From Chryseobacterium sp. Leaf405 (lineage in GTDB: Bacteria > Bacteroidota > Bacteroidia > Flavobacteriales > Weeksellaceae), in assembly GCF_001425355.1 (NCBI RefSeq), contig NZ_LMQN01000001.1, positions 1-64,000 on the forward strand: a stretch of DNA of 64,000 nucleotides, read 5' to 3'. Below, piece by piece: positions 33,853 through 42,607 of this stretch; positions within the stretch are counted from its first letter, which is position 1; the number at the start of each line of letters is the position of its first letter. The notes under the pieces were generated by a model, which had not been told where the DNA came from, ran no database searches, and saw only the letters and a list, made by a program, of their open reading frames with translations. Made by a program: the position numbers and the translations under genes.

Positions 33853-35997
33853 TTATTTTTTCAGCAATTTTACGGTCTGCTGGAATCCTCCTTCTGCTTC
33901 GATATTTAAAACCAAAACTCTTGAAGCTTCCAATTGTTTTGTAAAATCTAAGTCTAAAGATTTATTCGTTCCTGAGTATTTCTGAGTAAATACGATTTTA
34001 CCGTCGATGCTGTAAGCCGTCACCAAGATATTTTTCAATCCTTTTGGAGAATTAATTTTTACTAATCCTGAAGTCGGGTTTGGAGCAACGGTTACTGTAG
34101 TATCTTCAGCATGAGTATCAATCGTTCCTAACGTTCCCGCTGTTCCTAAATTATTTTTAAGAGCTACAACAATCGTTGCAGATTTTCCTCTGTAGTCGAT
34201 AGTGTTTCCTGTTGCATCTACATCAGTTGTAATGGTAGAATCCGGGTGCTGGATCGAGAAGAATCCGAATTTATGATCCGGTGTAAATGTAAGACCCGTC
34301 GGCTCTGAACCTGCAGGCATAGAAGCGAACAGTTTCACTTTCGGATTTGCCTGAGTATGATCTGGAGCAATTACCCAGATGTAGTTTTTACCGCCATCCT
34401 GAAGAACCCAAAGGTTTCCAAGCTCATCGAAAGTAAGGTTATCGTTTCCATCTCCCCAAGCTTCCGTTTTTGTTCCCTGAGCCGTGTCGAAAGAATAGTT
34501 TGTGGTAAGACCACCTACGAAAGTTTCAACGTTAGAAGCCGTCATTCCGTTGTCCTGAAGTCTGTACACTTTATTCAAACCTTTAGCCGTAAAGTAAATT
34601 TTACCGTCAATTGGGCTGATATCTACATCTTCAATTCCGTTGAAAGAAGTTCCTAAAGATTGAGCTAAAGTAGCTGTATTGTTTTGGTCAGCTTTCGTTT
34701 TATTCGGCACCTGAACCCACGTTGCTGTTGTAGCAACCGGATCTCCACCGCTTAATCCCTGATCTAATTTTAATACATAAAGATTCCCTGAAGCAAGATT
34801 GTTCGGAGTATCCATCACATATTTGTAAACCATGTGACTTCCACCGTCTTCACCATAATAAGCAATAGCTCCTGCATTATTAATCACTACGTTTTCGTGA
34901 TTCATAATACCCATCTGCCATAGTTTACCTTTAGACCCGTCAGCATTCTGAGAAATTACCTGAGCCGTTGCAGGATCTATTTCTACCAACCAACCATAAT
35001 CTTTCATTCCGTCAGCATTTACATCACTTGAAGTAGTTTGCTCTTCAGCCGTAACTATAGTCCCCCAAGGTGTAATCCCTCCAGAACAGTTTCTGATCGT
35101 CTGAACCAAGCTCGGAGCCGAGAAGCTTACCGCTCTTGATCTTGTTAACTGCCAAAGTTTTGTTGTAGCATTATAATTAACTTCCGCCATCGTAACACCT
35201 CCAGGATTTGTTTCGTGGTTTACCGAAAGATATCCGTTGGTAGCACTTCCTGCTTTTGGAACATAAGCTGTAAAGTCGTTCTGACCTCCTACTAATCCTC
35301 CTCCTTCTGTATAATTATCACCTTCTTTAAGGATTAATTGATATTTATGTTCAGCAGGAATTATTAATTTACTAGTCTGAGCGGTAGGAACGATTGAAGT
35401 AAAGCAGCTAATGTGCATCGCATTACAAGAAACAGGATTTGTTGTAACTGTTGTTTTAAGATAGGCATCGATTCTTAAATCTGAACTTGATGCACCTCTG
35501 TTGTGTAATTCGATAGAAAGCCTGTTATTTCCGTTTACAAATTTAGATTTTGGAATAGAGAAAACATTATATACACTTTCTGCAGCACCGTCAATTGTTG
35601 TGCTGGATAATGTATTGAAATCAATAGTTCCGGCCGGCATATTGTCTCTTACTATCTCTTCACCGTTTAGATATACAACGATACCGTCATCTCTCATGAT
35701 CCCTAACTCCATAGTAGAAGAAAGATCGTTTAAGTTTACTGTAAAATCTTTTGCAAAATAAGCCGTAATAAGACCTGTAGCCGTAGTTGTTGTTACGGGA
35801 TCACCATATCCAAGAGGTCCATTTCCTTGTGACCAGGCAGAAACATCAAATGTTGTATTTTTCCATTGAGATGCCAATGCTGTATTGGTATCATTATACT
35901 TCCAAGAAGAATTCTTGTTGAAGATAAAAGTCTGAGCGTTCAATAGAGAACTTGAGACTAGTGCAAGAGCTGCAACTGTTAGTAGTTTTCTTTTCAT
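33853..35997 (-). CDS. Secreted PhoX-type (DUF839) protein with T9SS tail
   Basis: 714 residues from ATG 35997 (MKRKLLTVAALALVSSSLLNAQ signal). An N-terminal beta-sandwich (about 25-185, with GIMRDDGIVVYLNGEEIV) precedes a PhoX/DUF839 beta-propeller whose blocks include YLSVNHETNPGG, TPWGTIVTAEEQ, NHENVVIN and AYYGEDGGSHMVYKYV. The last 75 residues are a T9SS type A sorting domain (VAPNPTSGLVKIN). PhoX enzymes are Ca/Fe phosphatases; whether this one is active is unknown. A longer TTG-started frame begins at the promoter and is rejected. Confidence 0.88.
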   Translation of the reverse strand: MKRKLLTVAALALVSSSLLNAQTFIFNKNSSWKYNDTNTALASQWKNTTFDVSAWSQGNGPLGYGDPVTTTTATGLITAYFAKDFTVNLNDLSSTMELGIMRDDGIVVYLNGEEIVRDNMPAGTIDFNTLSSTTIDGAAESVYNVFSIPKSKFVNGNNRLSIELHNRGASSSDLRIDAYLKTTVTTNPVSCNAMHISCFTSIVPTAQTSKLIIPAEHKYQLILKEGDNYTEGGGLVGGQNDFTAYVPKAGSATNGYLSVNHETNPGGVTMAEVNYNATTKLWQLTRSRAVSFSAPSLVQTIRNCSGGITPWGTIVTAEEQTTSSDVNADGMKDYGWLVEIDPATAQVISQNADGSKGKLWQMGIMNHENVVINNAGAIAYYGEDGGSHMVYKYVMDTPNNLASGNLYVLKLDQGLSGGDPVATTATWVQVPNKTKADQNNTATLAQSLGTSFNGIEDVDISPIDGKIYFTAKGLNKVYRLQDNGMTASNVETFVGGLTTNYSFDTAQGTKTEAWGDGNDNLTFDELGNLWVLQDGGKNYIWVIAPDHTQANPKVKLFASMPAGSEPTGLTFTPDHKFGFFSIQHPDSTITTDVDATGNTIDYRGKSATIVVALKNNLGTAGTLGTIDTHAEDTTVTVAPNPTSGLVKINSPKGLKNILVTAYSIDGKIVFTQKYSGTNKSLDLDFTKQLEASRVLVLNIEAEGGFQQTVKLLKK

Positions 35998-36023
35998 TTT
36001 AAATTTCGATTTATTAGACAATG

Positions 36024-36031
36024 CAAAACTA
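36024..36031 (-). promoter_or_regulatory. -7 box of the PhoX-type gene
   Basis: TAGTTTTG on the minus strand, 26 bp before ATG 35997. The 187-bp gap to the peroxidase gene shows nothing else. Confidence 0.5.
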
Positions 36032-36218
36032 TCAGATTAGTGCGAAGCCCCTGTTAATTGGAGTTTAAATAAAAGTTGGGAAATATTAATTAATGAAGAA
36101 CCTAACGTTAATTAAATTAATTTTATGTTAAATTAAAAAAATATTAAAAAGTGAGTGAGCGGATAAGAAAATGCAATTTTATATTTTTACATCGTTTAAA
36201 CCACTCCTCACAATTAAT

Positions 36219-38051
36219 TTATTTTTTAGTCTTACTGATATCTGTTAAAGTATGTAAAAAAGCAATAATCTGCTTAATTTCAGTTTGAGATAAATTCAGT
36301 TTATCCGGAGCCAATGTCTGATTTTTCACTTTTAATCCGAGACCTTCTCCCCCGCCTTCGTTATAAAAATCCATCACTTCTTCTAATGTGTTGAAAGCTC
36401 CGTTGTGGAAATAAGGTTTCGTTAAAGCACTATTTCTTACCGTCACCGTTTTAAAAGAATTTTCGTATATCCACGAATTTTCTTTTTTCACCGGACTGTT
36501 GAGCCTTCCTTTATCTGAATCTAATTCCAAAGGTTTTTGGTTGATTGGTTTTGTCGTAATTCCTAAAACTTCGGATTCATTTTCGTTAAAGAAAGGTGGC
36601 ACCAATCCGGAAAAGTTAGGAGCAAAATGGCACGTCGCACAATTGGCTTTTCCCATGAATAAATTAAACCCTTTCTTTGCATCGGATGAAATTTCTTTTT
36701 CATTTCTCATGAATTTATCAAAATCACTTTCATAAGAATATAAAGACGCAACGTACGAACTTAATACTTTGGAAAAATTTTCTTTGTTGATATTTCCGTT
36801 TTTAAACGCTGCTTTGAAGGCTTTTTTATACTCAGGTTTTGTTTTTAATTTTTTGATGATGCTTTCGTAACTTGTATTAAACTCATCTTTGTTGTAAATG
36901 ACGTGTTCGGCTTGCTGTTCAAGATAAAAAGCTCTTAAGTCATAGAAAAATCTTTTCGCAAAAACTGCATTATATAATGACGGAGAATTTCTCAAAACCG
37001 TTTTCCCCTCTACATTGCTTGGAGATTTCATTTTTAAATCTGTAAATGCATTTTCAGGTAAATGGCACGTTGCACAGCTCATTTTTCCGTTGTCACTTAC
37101 ATTCTGGTCGTAGAAAATTTCTTTTCCTAAATTTCTCAGATCAACATTATCTTCCTCTTTTTTCAACAATGTATAAAAATATGGATCTAAAAAATCGCTG
37201 CTGAAAAGGTTTTTATTATTGACATTCCAGCCTGAAAATTCTTTCAGATCATCACTTCTCCCGGCCCATTTTCCCAATTCTTCATATAAAGGCTGAATGT
37301 ACTTTTTGTAGAATTCTATTCTGTCGAATGTTTCAAAATCGGTATTTCTTGACAAATAATCGATTCCTTCCGTTAAAATTGTATTGGCTTTCTGAACATT
37401 GTAATTTTTAAAATAAGGATCATCATTTATGTACTTTTTCATTCCTAAAAAAGCGTGATTGGTTTCGGCAGAAACATTTAAAGAGCCGGGAGTATCAAAA
37501 CCTGTAACGCCTAAGCTGTATATTCTGATCAATTCAATTCTTAATGGCAACGTTTTGTTATTTCCCTTGCTCAAACCGTTTTTAACTGAACTTAAATAAA
37601 AATTTGCATAACTGTTGTATAAAAAATCAGTGATTTTTTTTATTTCTTCTTTTTGTTCCGCTGCTTCATCAGAAAAAATAAGTTCATCCAATACCTGCAA
37701 TCCTTCGGGAGGAAGTGTGTAAGCGGTTGTACCTGCCGCTTCGATATGAAATAACGGTGCTGCATTAAGGTGAGTTTTCGTAAATTCCGGATAATGATAA
37801 GCAACATAAAACTCGATTTCTTTGAATGAATTTCTTGTCTCTTTTAATGATTTTTGAAGGTTTTGAAGAGAAATTTTATCCTCGGAAAATTGGTAGACAT
37901 CGGATTTTAACTGTTCGAGTTTTGTTTTAAAATCAGTTAATCCTTTATTAACAACAGAATTTTCGGTTTCAACACCTTTGTATGTCGGGTTGAATGACAT
38001 TATTGCAAAACCGATCAAAAGAATCACAATAAGTAACGAATAAGATCTCAT
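36219..38051 (-). CDS. Di-haem cytochrome c peroxidase with a helical N-terminal domain
   Basis: 610 residues from ATG 38051 ([20 protein letters not shown] signal/anchor). Residues about 30-265 are helical and unlike the MauG/CcpA core; they may be imelysin-like. The peroxidase part has both haem sites, CATCH at 326-330 and 471-475, and [11 protein letters not shown] and [23 protein letters not shown]-type blocks. It reduces peroxide in the periplasm. A GTG 48 nt upstream lies beyond the -7 box, so it cannot be the start from this promoter. Confidence 0.88.
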   Translation of the reverse strand: [610 protein letters not shown]

Positions 38052-38062
38052 GAATTTTTTCG

Positions 38063-38070
38063 CAAAACTA
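38063..38070 (-). promoter_or_regulatory. -7 box of the peroxidase gene
   Basis: TAGTTTTG on the minus strand, 11 bp before ATG 38051; no -33 at normal spacing. Confidence 0.5.
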
Positions 38071-38306
38071 TTGATAGAAAGCCCATCTGACGTTACCACA
38101 ACTTTAACTTTGAATTAAATTATGTTTACATTCTATTTAAAGTATTTTTTATTAATTTTAAACCCCGAAATCAAATTCATTACTAAAACAGTCAATTTCT
38201 ATACTGACTTTCTTTTAAAAATAATGATGAAGGATATTTGGGGGAGGATTTTTAATGTTGATTGAAGACAATCACAATTTTCAATAATTAAACTAAAAAT
38301 ATATTT

Positions 38307-39161
38307 ATGCTGAATAAACTTGCTGCTTCAGAGCTTGTGCTGAACGACGACGGAAGTGTTTACCACCTTAATCTTTTACCGGAAGACATTGCAGAAAAAA
38401 TAATTCTTGTGGGCGATCCTGACCGTGTGGCAAAGGTTTCCAAGTATTTCGACACTGTAGAAATCAAGAAAAATAAAAGAGAATTTTATACGCATACAGG
38501 AACGTTAAGAGGCGAAAGAATCACGGTGATGTCTACCGGAATTGGTACGGAAAACATCGACATTGTGATGAACGAGCTGGATGCTTTGGTGAATATCGAT
38601 CTTCAAAATAAAGAATTTAAAACGGAACATTCTGCATTGCAGCTATTCAGAATGGGAACTTGCGGAAGTGTGAATCCCGATGTTCAGGTTGATAATATGT
38701 TGGTGACTCAAAATGTTGTAGGATTGGACGGATTGATGCATTTTTATCAGGATTATGAGTTTGAAAATGAGTTTTCGAAAAACTTTTTAGAGAAATTCCC
38801 TTATGCGAAAATTAAACCGATGCTGTATTTTGCAGATTGGTCTGAAGAATTGGGAGAATTGTATAAAGATGCAAAATATCACGGAAATACAGCGACTTTC
38901 CCTGGTTTCTACGCTCCACAAGGGAGACAGCTTCGATTGAAAGCGTTAGACGACCAATTCCTGGAAACTTTGAATGATCTTGGTGTGACAAATTTTGAAA
39001 TGGAAACGTCTGCAATTTATGCTTTATCAAAATTATTGGGTCACAAAGCGATTACCGTAAATAACGTGATCGCTAACAGAAGACGCGGGGAATTTTCTAC
39101 GGATCATCATGCTTCCGAAAAGAATTTAATTACTTGGGTTTTAGATAGAATTGTTAAATAG
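38307..39161 (+). CDS. Nucleoside phosphorylase (uridine phosphorylase-like)
   Basis: 284 residues. PNP/UDP family blocks: IILVGDPDRVAKVSKYF (phosphate loop), VMSTGIGTENIDIVMNEL, RMGTCGSVNPDVQVDN, and FEMETSAIYALSKLLGHKA with the purine/pyrimidine ribose-contact Glu-Met-Glu. It splits a nucleoside with phosphate to give base and ribose 1-phosphate. Monocistronic with a terminator. Confidence 0.92.
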   Translation: MLNKLAASELVLNDDGSVYHLNLLPEDIAEKIILVGDPDRVAKVSKYFDTVEIKKNKREFYTHTGTLRGERITVMSTGIGTENIDIVMNELDALVNIDLQNKEFKTEHSALQLFRMGTCGSVNPDVQVDNMLVTQNVVGLDGLMHFYQDYEFENEFSKNFLEKFPYAKIKPMLYFADWSEELGELYKDAKYHGNTATFPGFYAPQGRQLRLKALDDQFLETLNDLGVTNFEMETSAIYALSKLLGHKAITVNNVIANRRRGEFSTDHHASEKNLITWVLDRIVK

Positions 39162-39188
39162 AAATTCATTCTAAAATATATACAAAAC

Positions 39189-39220
39189 AAAAAGGATTTC
39201 AAATTTTGAAATCCTTTTTT
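39189..39220 (+). terminator. Terminator of the nucleoside phosphorylase gene
   Basis: AAAAAGGATTTCAAA and TTTGAAATCCTTTTT form a 15-bp stem with a very small loop; can act both ways. Confidence 0.9.
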
Positions 39221-39295
39221 ATAACCATACCATGAAATTAAACTTCTCAGTAGACTTTCATCTATTTGAAGTAATATATTGTTTTATGCAATTCT

Positions 39296-40672
39296 CTAAA
39301 ATTCATTAATTGTTACAAAGAAATGCGATGAATAAAGACTCTCTGCATTCCCTGCGATATTCGTAAGATTAATATCAATATTTGAAGTTGAAGTCATTCT
39401 CGGATTTGAAATCGAAAATGTAGAGTTTCCAGCAAAATCTCCTGCCGGAGTTACTACAATTGTTGCTTTTGTAGAATTCGGAATTAATCCCTGAGGAATT
39501 GCAATACTCATTGTTGTAGATTTTCCTGAACCCAAATTATACACAGAAACACTTGGCCAAACTTCAAAACTGATCTGGTTTTTATTTACGGTTCCTTTGT
39601 TTCCTAATTTATATTGTCCGCTTACATCTAATTTTGCAGTAGTATTAGGCGTGTTTGTTCCAATACCTACATTTGCATTATTGTCGCCCAAAACAATTGC
39701 ATTATACTGAGAAGTTGCTGCATTATAACCGATTGCCGTTGAATTTTGACCTGTTGCCGCTGCACCCGATCCTATTGCCGTTGAATTCTGACCGTTGGTT
39801 GAAGAATTATATCCTATTGCTGTTTCGCTGTTCGAGTTTGTTTTTGCAGCATATCCTAAAGCTACAGACTGAAAACCTGCCGCCACCGAGTTATTTCCTA
39901 ATGCTGAAGATTCATTAGCCGTTGTTTTTGCATTGTAACCAATTGCTGTGGATTGAAACCCGTCCGCAAGAGAATTGTTACCTATAGCAGTAGATTCATT
40001 CTTGTTAGTTTTAGCATTATATCCGATTGCGTTTGATTTAAAGGCAGCCGCAGTAGATTTATTACCTAAAGCCAACCCGTCATTTGCCGATACTGAGGCT
40101 TCATTTCCTACAGAAACCCCTTGATAAGCAGAGCTGGAAATACCAATTGCAATACCGTTTTGTCCTGCATTAGCCGCAGAACCTAGACTCACAGAGTTAT
40201 CAACTCCCAATCTTCCTGCTTTAGATGAATTCACTTTAAACACCAAATCATCAGAAGTATTGGTACCCAAAGAAAGGTTGGTATCCGAGCCATGGAAATT
40301 TCCACTATTTGTTCCCGAATTATTCCAAGTATTAGCAATGCTTCCGCCCGAGCCATTTGTTCCGTTTCCACCTGTTGTAGAAAGCATATTCCATTTTTGA
40401 TTGTTCCAATAGTACAATCCTGATTCTGTTAATGCGCCGAGCCCATTATTCCAAATAATAAGTCCGTTTGCCGGAGAAGCTATTGTTTCGCTGTCCGTTA
40501 AAGATTTCAAGGCAATCCTTGGAAACAGGACTCCTTTGTTTACTGAATTAATCTCCAACATTGCTGAAGTATCCGGGCTTGGAATACCTATCCCCACTTG
40601 AGCTTTTGAAAGATTAATAGAAATTGATAATAAGAATAGAATTCCGGCTGTTAGTTTAGTTTTTTTATACAT
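39296..40672 (-). CDS. Secreted protein with YadA-head repeats
   Basis: 458 residues from ATG 40672 (signal MYKKTKLTAGILFLLSISINLSKAQ). Residues about 26-130 are typical of flavobacterial surface proteins (VGIGIPSPDTSAMLEINSVN), then about 14 YadA-head repeats with SxAIGxxA/ALGNNS rhythm (roughly 165-335), then VGIGTNTPNTTAKLDVSGQ and a beta-rich C-terminus. No YadA membrane anchor and no T9SS tail is seen, so it is not a complete trimeric autotransporter. A TTG 15 nt upstream is rejected as start. Confidence 0.82.
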   Translation of the reverse strand: MYKKTKLTAGILFLLSISINLSKAQVGIGIPSPDTSAMLEINSVNKGVLFPRIALKSLTDSETIASPANGLIIWNNGLGALTESGLYYWNNQKWNMLSTTGGNGTNGSGGSIANTWNNSGTNSGNFHGSDTNLSLGTNTSDDLVFKVNSSKAGRLGVDNSVSLGSAANAGQNGIAIGISSSAYQGVSVGNEASVSANDGLALGNKSTAAAFKSNAIGYNAKTNKNESTAIGNNSLADGFQSTAIGYNAKTTANESSALGNNSVAAGFQSVALGYAAKTNSNSETAIGYNSSTNGQNSTAIGSGAAATGQNSTAIGYNAATSQYNAIVLGDNNANVGIGTNTPNTTAKLDVSGQYKLGNKGTVNKNQISFEVWPSVSVYNLGSGKSTTMSIAIPQGLIPNSTKATIVVTPAGDFAGNSTFSISNPRMTSTSNIDINLTNIAGNAESLYSSHFFVTINEF

Positions 40673-40706
40673 CCCAATTTTTAGCAATAATTATTACTTA
40701 CTGATG

Positions 40707-40714
40707 CAAAGATA
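40707..40714 (-). promoter_or_regulatory. -7 box of the YadA-head gene
   Basis: TATCTTTG on the minus strand, 34 bp before ATG 40672. Confidence 0.5.
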
Positions 40715-41236
40715 TGAAATTTTCAATAAAACTATACTTTTTTTACAAATTACATAAAATGACACTAATGTGTGAATAAATGAATAATTAATCACCATTT
40801 AATGAGTGTTAACATAGAATTAATTCTATATTAAAAATATGCTTAAAATACGTTAAAAGGCTATTTTCCAGATATAAATCAGATATTCTTAAAAACATTA
40901 AATTTCAATTATCCTTAAATAAAATCACTTTAATTTGAATAAAAACCAATTTCTCACCAATTGATGAATGGCTTTTTGATTCATCTCATACTAAAATTTC
41001 GCCGTAAAAGCACAAATCTTACTTATTTACAGTACGTTTGAAATAATAACTCAAATAAAAATAATTTGAAGTATCAATTAATCCGAATTCTAGAGCCTTT
41101 ACACGCAATTAAAATGTTATTAGTAGACAATGTTTTTTGATTATTTTAAATATTATGAAAACTTTAACAATATGATTTTATTTTAGGAATACTTCTTGTT
41201 TATTTCAAAACATCAAATAACAAATACTTAAACATT
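40715..41236. other. Gene-free AT-rich spacer
   Basis: About 520 bp between divergent genes. I see AT-rich sequence with no repeat, RNA gene or clear TAnnTTTG promoter for the downstream small gene. It could hold a stress-specific promoter, but nothing supports a precise site. Confidence 0.4.
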
Positions 41237-41536
41237 ATGAACAATTCAGAATACAACAAAGCGGAAAATGCAGTAAACAACACTGAAAATTCTTTGAAAA
41301 ATGCAGCAGATAATACGAAATGGAAAGTTGAAGAATTAGCTGATAAAGCTAAAGAATATATTAATGAGAAAAGAAACAATGATGAAGAGGCGCAACAGGA
41401 AGACTGGTTTGACAGAGTGAAAAACAATGCATCTGATGCTTGGGACGATATTAAAGATAAAGCAAATGATGCTTGGGAAAAAACCAAAGATGCAGCAGAA
41501 GATGCAAAAGCAGAATGGAATAAGAAAACCAATTAA
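41237..41536 (+). CDS. Small hydrophilic helical protein, LEA/YtxH-like
   Basis: 99 residues, no signal or membrane segment, rich in Asn, Asp, Glu, Lys and Ala. It repeats an amphipathic helix pattern in steps of about 11: NASDAWDDIKDKANDAWEKT then KDAAEDAKAEWNK. This is how LEA-like hydrophilins look; in bacteria such proteins protect during drying, osmotic or heat stress. The role is inferred only from composition. It has its own terminator. Confidence 0.75.
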   Translation: MNNSEYNKAENAVNNTENSLKNAADNTKWKVEELADKAKEYINEKRNNDEEAQQEDWFDRVKNNASDAWDDIKDKANDAWEKTKDAAEDAKAEWNKKTN

Positions 41537-41567
41537 AATTTCAGTCATATAAATATTTTCAGGAAAA

Positions 41568-41598
41568 CGGAGCCTTTTTATAGAAGGCTCCGTTTTTT
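41568..41598 (+). terminator. Terminator of the LEA-like gene
   Basis: CGGAGCC and GGCTCCG stem with an 11-nt loop, followed by T6. Confidence 0.9.
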
Positions 41599-41599
41599 A

Positions 41600-41631
41600 T
41601 TGTGTTATAAACTCAAATATTGCTACATTTG
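41600..41631 (+). promoter_or_regulatory. Promoter of fabI
   Basis: TTG (41600-41602), 21-nt spacer, TACATTTG (41624-41631), 24 bp before the ATG. It starts immediately after the preceding terminator. Confidence 0.75.
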
Positions 41632-41655
41632 TATTATTAATAAACATTAAAAAAT

Positions 41656-42465
41656 ATGTCATACGGTTTACTTAAAGGCAAGAAGGGAATTATTTTTGGA
41701 GCCCTTAATGAACAATCTATAGCATGGAAAGTTGCAGAAAGATGTCATGAAGAAGGTGCTGAATTTATCTTATCTAATGCTCCTATTGCTTTGAGAATGG
41801 GGGAACTTAACGGTTTAGCAGAAAAAACAGGTTCTGAAGTGATTGGTGCAGATGCTACTTCACTTGAAGATCTTGAAAAACTTTTTGATGCTGCAGTTGC
41901 CAAATTTGGTAAAATCGACTTTATCCTTCACTCTATCGGAATGTCTATCAATGTAAGAAAAGGAAAACATTATACAGAGATGAACTACGACTGGTTGGAA
42001 AAAGGCTGGGATATTTCTGCTGTTTCTTTTCATAAGGTAATGCGCGTTGCTTACCAAAAAGACTGTATGAATGAATGGGGAAGCATTTTAGCACTTTCTT
42101 ATATCGCAGCTCAAAGAACGTTCCCAGATTATAATGATATGTCTGATAACAAAGCATACCTTGAAAGTATTGCAAGAACTTTCGGAAACTATTGGGGAGA
42201 AAGAAAAGTGCGTGTAAATACGGTTTCTCAATCTCCTACCCCAACTACTGCAGGAAGCGGTGTAAAAGGTTTCGGAGGTTTCTTAGGATATGCCGAAGAT
42301 ATGTCTCCGCTGGGAAATGCTACAGCTCTTGAGTGTGCAGATTATTGTGTAACGCTATTCTCTGATCTTACGAAAAAAGTAACGATGCAGAATCTTTTCC
42401 ATGACGGTGGATTCAGCAGTTCTGGTGTTACTCAAAAAGTAATCCGTAAATATGATGTTGAATAA
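41656..42465 (+). CDS. fabI: Enoyl-[acyl-carrier-protein] reductase (NADH)
   Basis: 269 residues; reduces trans-2-enoyl-ACP in the last step of fatty-acid elongation. SDR fold with the FabI start GLLKGKKGIIFGALNEQSIAWKVAERC, SIGMS after strand 4, and catalytic Tyr and Lys in ALSYIAAQRTFPDYNDMSDNK (longer spacing than in typical SDRs, as in FabI). The triclosan-binding type. Monocistronic between terminators. Confidence 0.95.
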   Translation: MSYGLLKGKKGIIFGALNEQSIAWKVAERCHEEGAEFILSNAPIALRMGELNGLAEKTGSEVIGADATSLEDLEKLFDAAVAKFGKIDFILHSIGMSINVRKGKHYTEMNYDWLEKGWDISAVSFHKVMRVAYQKDCMNEWGSILALSYIAAQRTFPDYNDMSDNKAYLESIARTFGNYWGERKVRVNTVSQSPTPTTAGSGVKGFGGFLGYAEDMSPLGNATALECADYCVTLFSDLTKKVTMQNLFHDGGFSSSGVTQKVIRKYDVE

Positions 42466-42489
42466 TTAAAATTTTCAATAGATATAAAT

Positions 42490-42521
42490 TAAATCCGAAA
42501 CATTTCTGTTTCGGATTTTTT
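42490..42521 (+). terminator. Terminator of fabI
   Basis: AAATCCGAAACA and TGTTTCGGATTT 12-bp stem, 4-nt loop, T6 tail. Confidence 0.92.
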
Positions 42522-42550
42522 GTTTTAACTGATATGATTTATATAAAATA

Positions 42551-42582
42551 AACTCGGCGGCATTTTCGATGCCGCCGAGTTG
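42551..42582 (-). terminator. Terminator ending the polysaccharide utilisation locus
   Basis: ACTCGGCGGCAT and ATGCCGCCGAGT 12-bp GC-rich stem with a 5-nt loop, 25 bp past the last GH30 gene on the minus strand. Confidence 0.9.
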
Positions 42583-42607
42583 TAAAAAATAATGTTAATA
42601 TGAAGTT

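Noticed and set aside
38052..38099. GTG-started extension of the peroxidase
   Set aside because: The GTG lies upstream of the -7 box, and the ATG at 38051 begins a normal signal sequence.
39296..40672. Phage tail fibre
   Set aside because: A signal peptide and no phage genes nearby; repeats are of the YadA-head kind.
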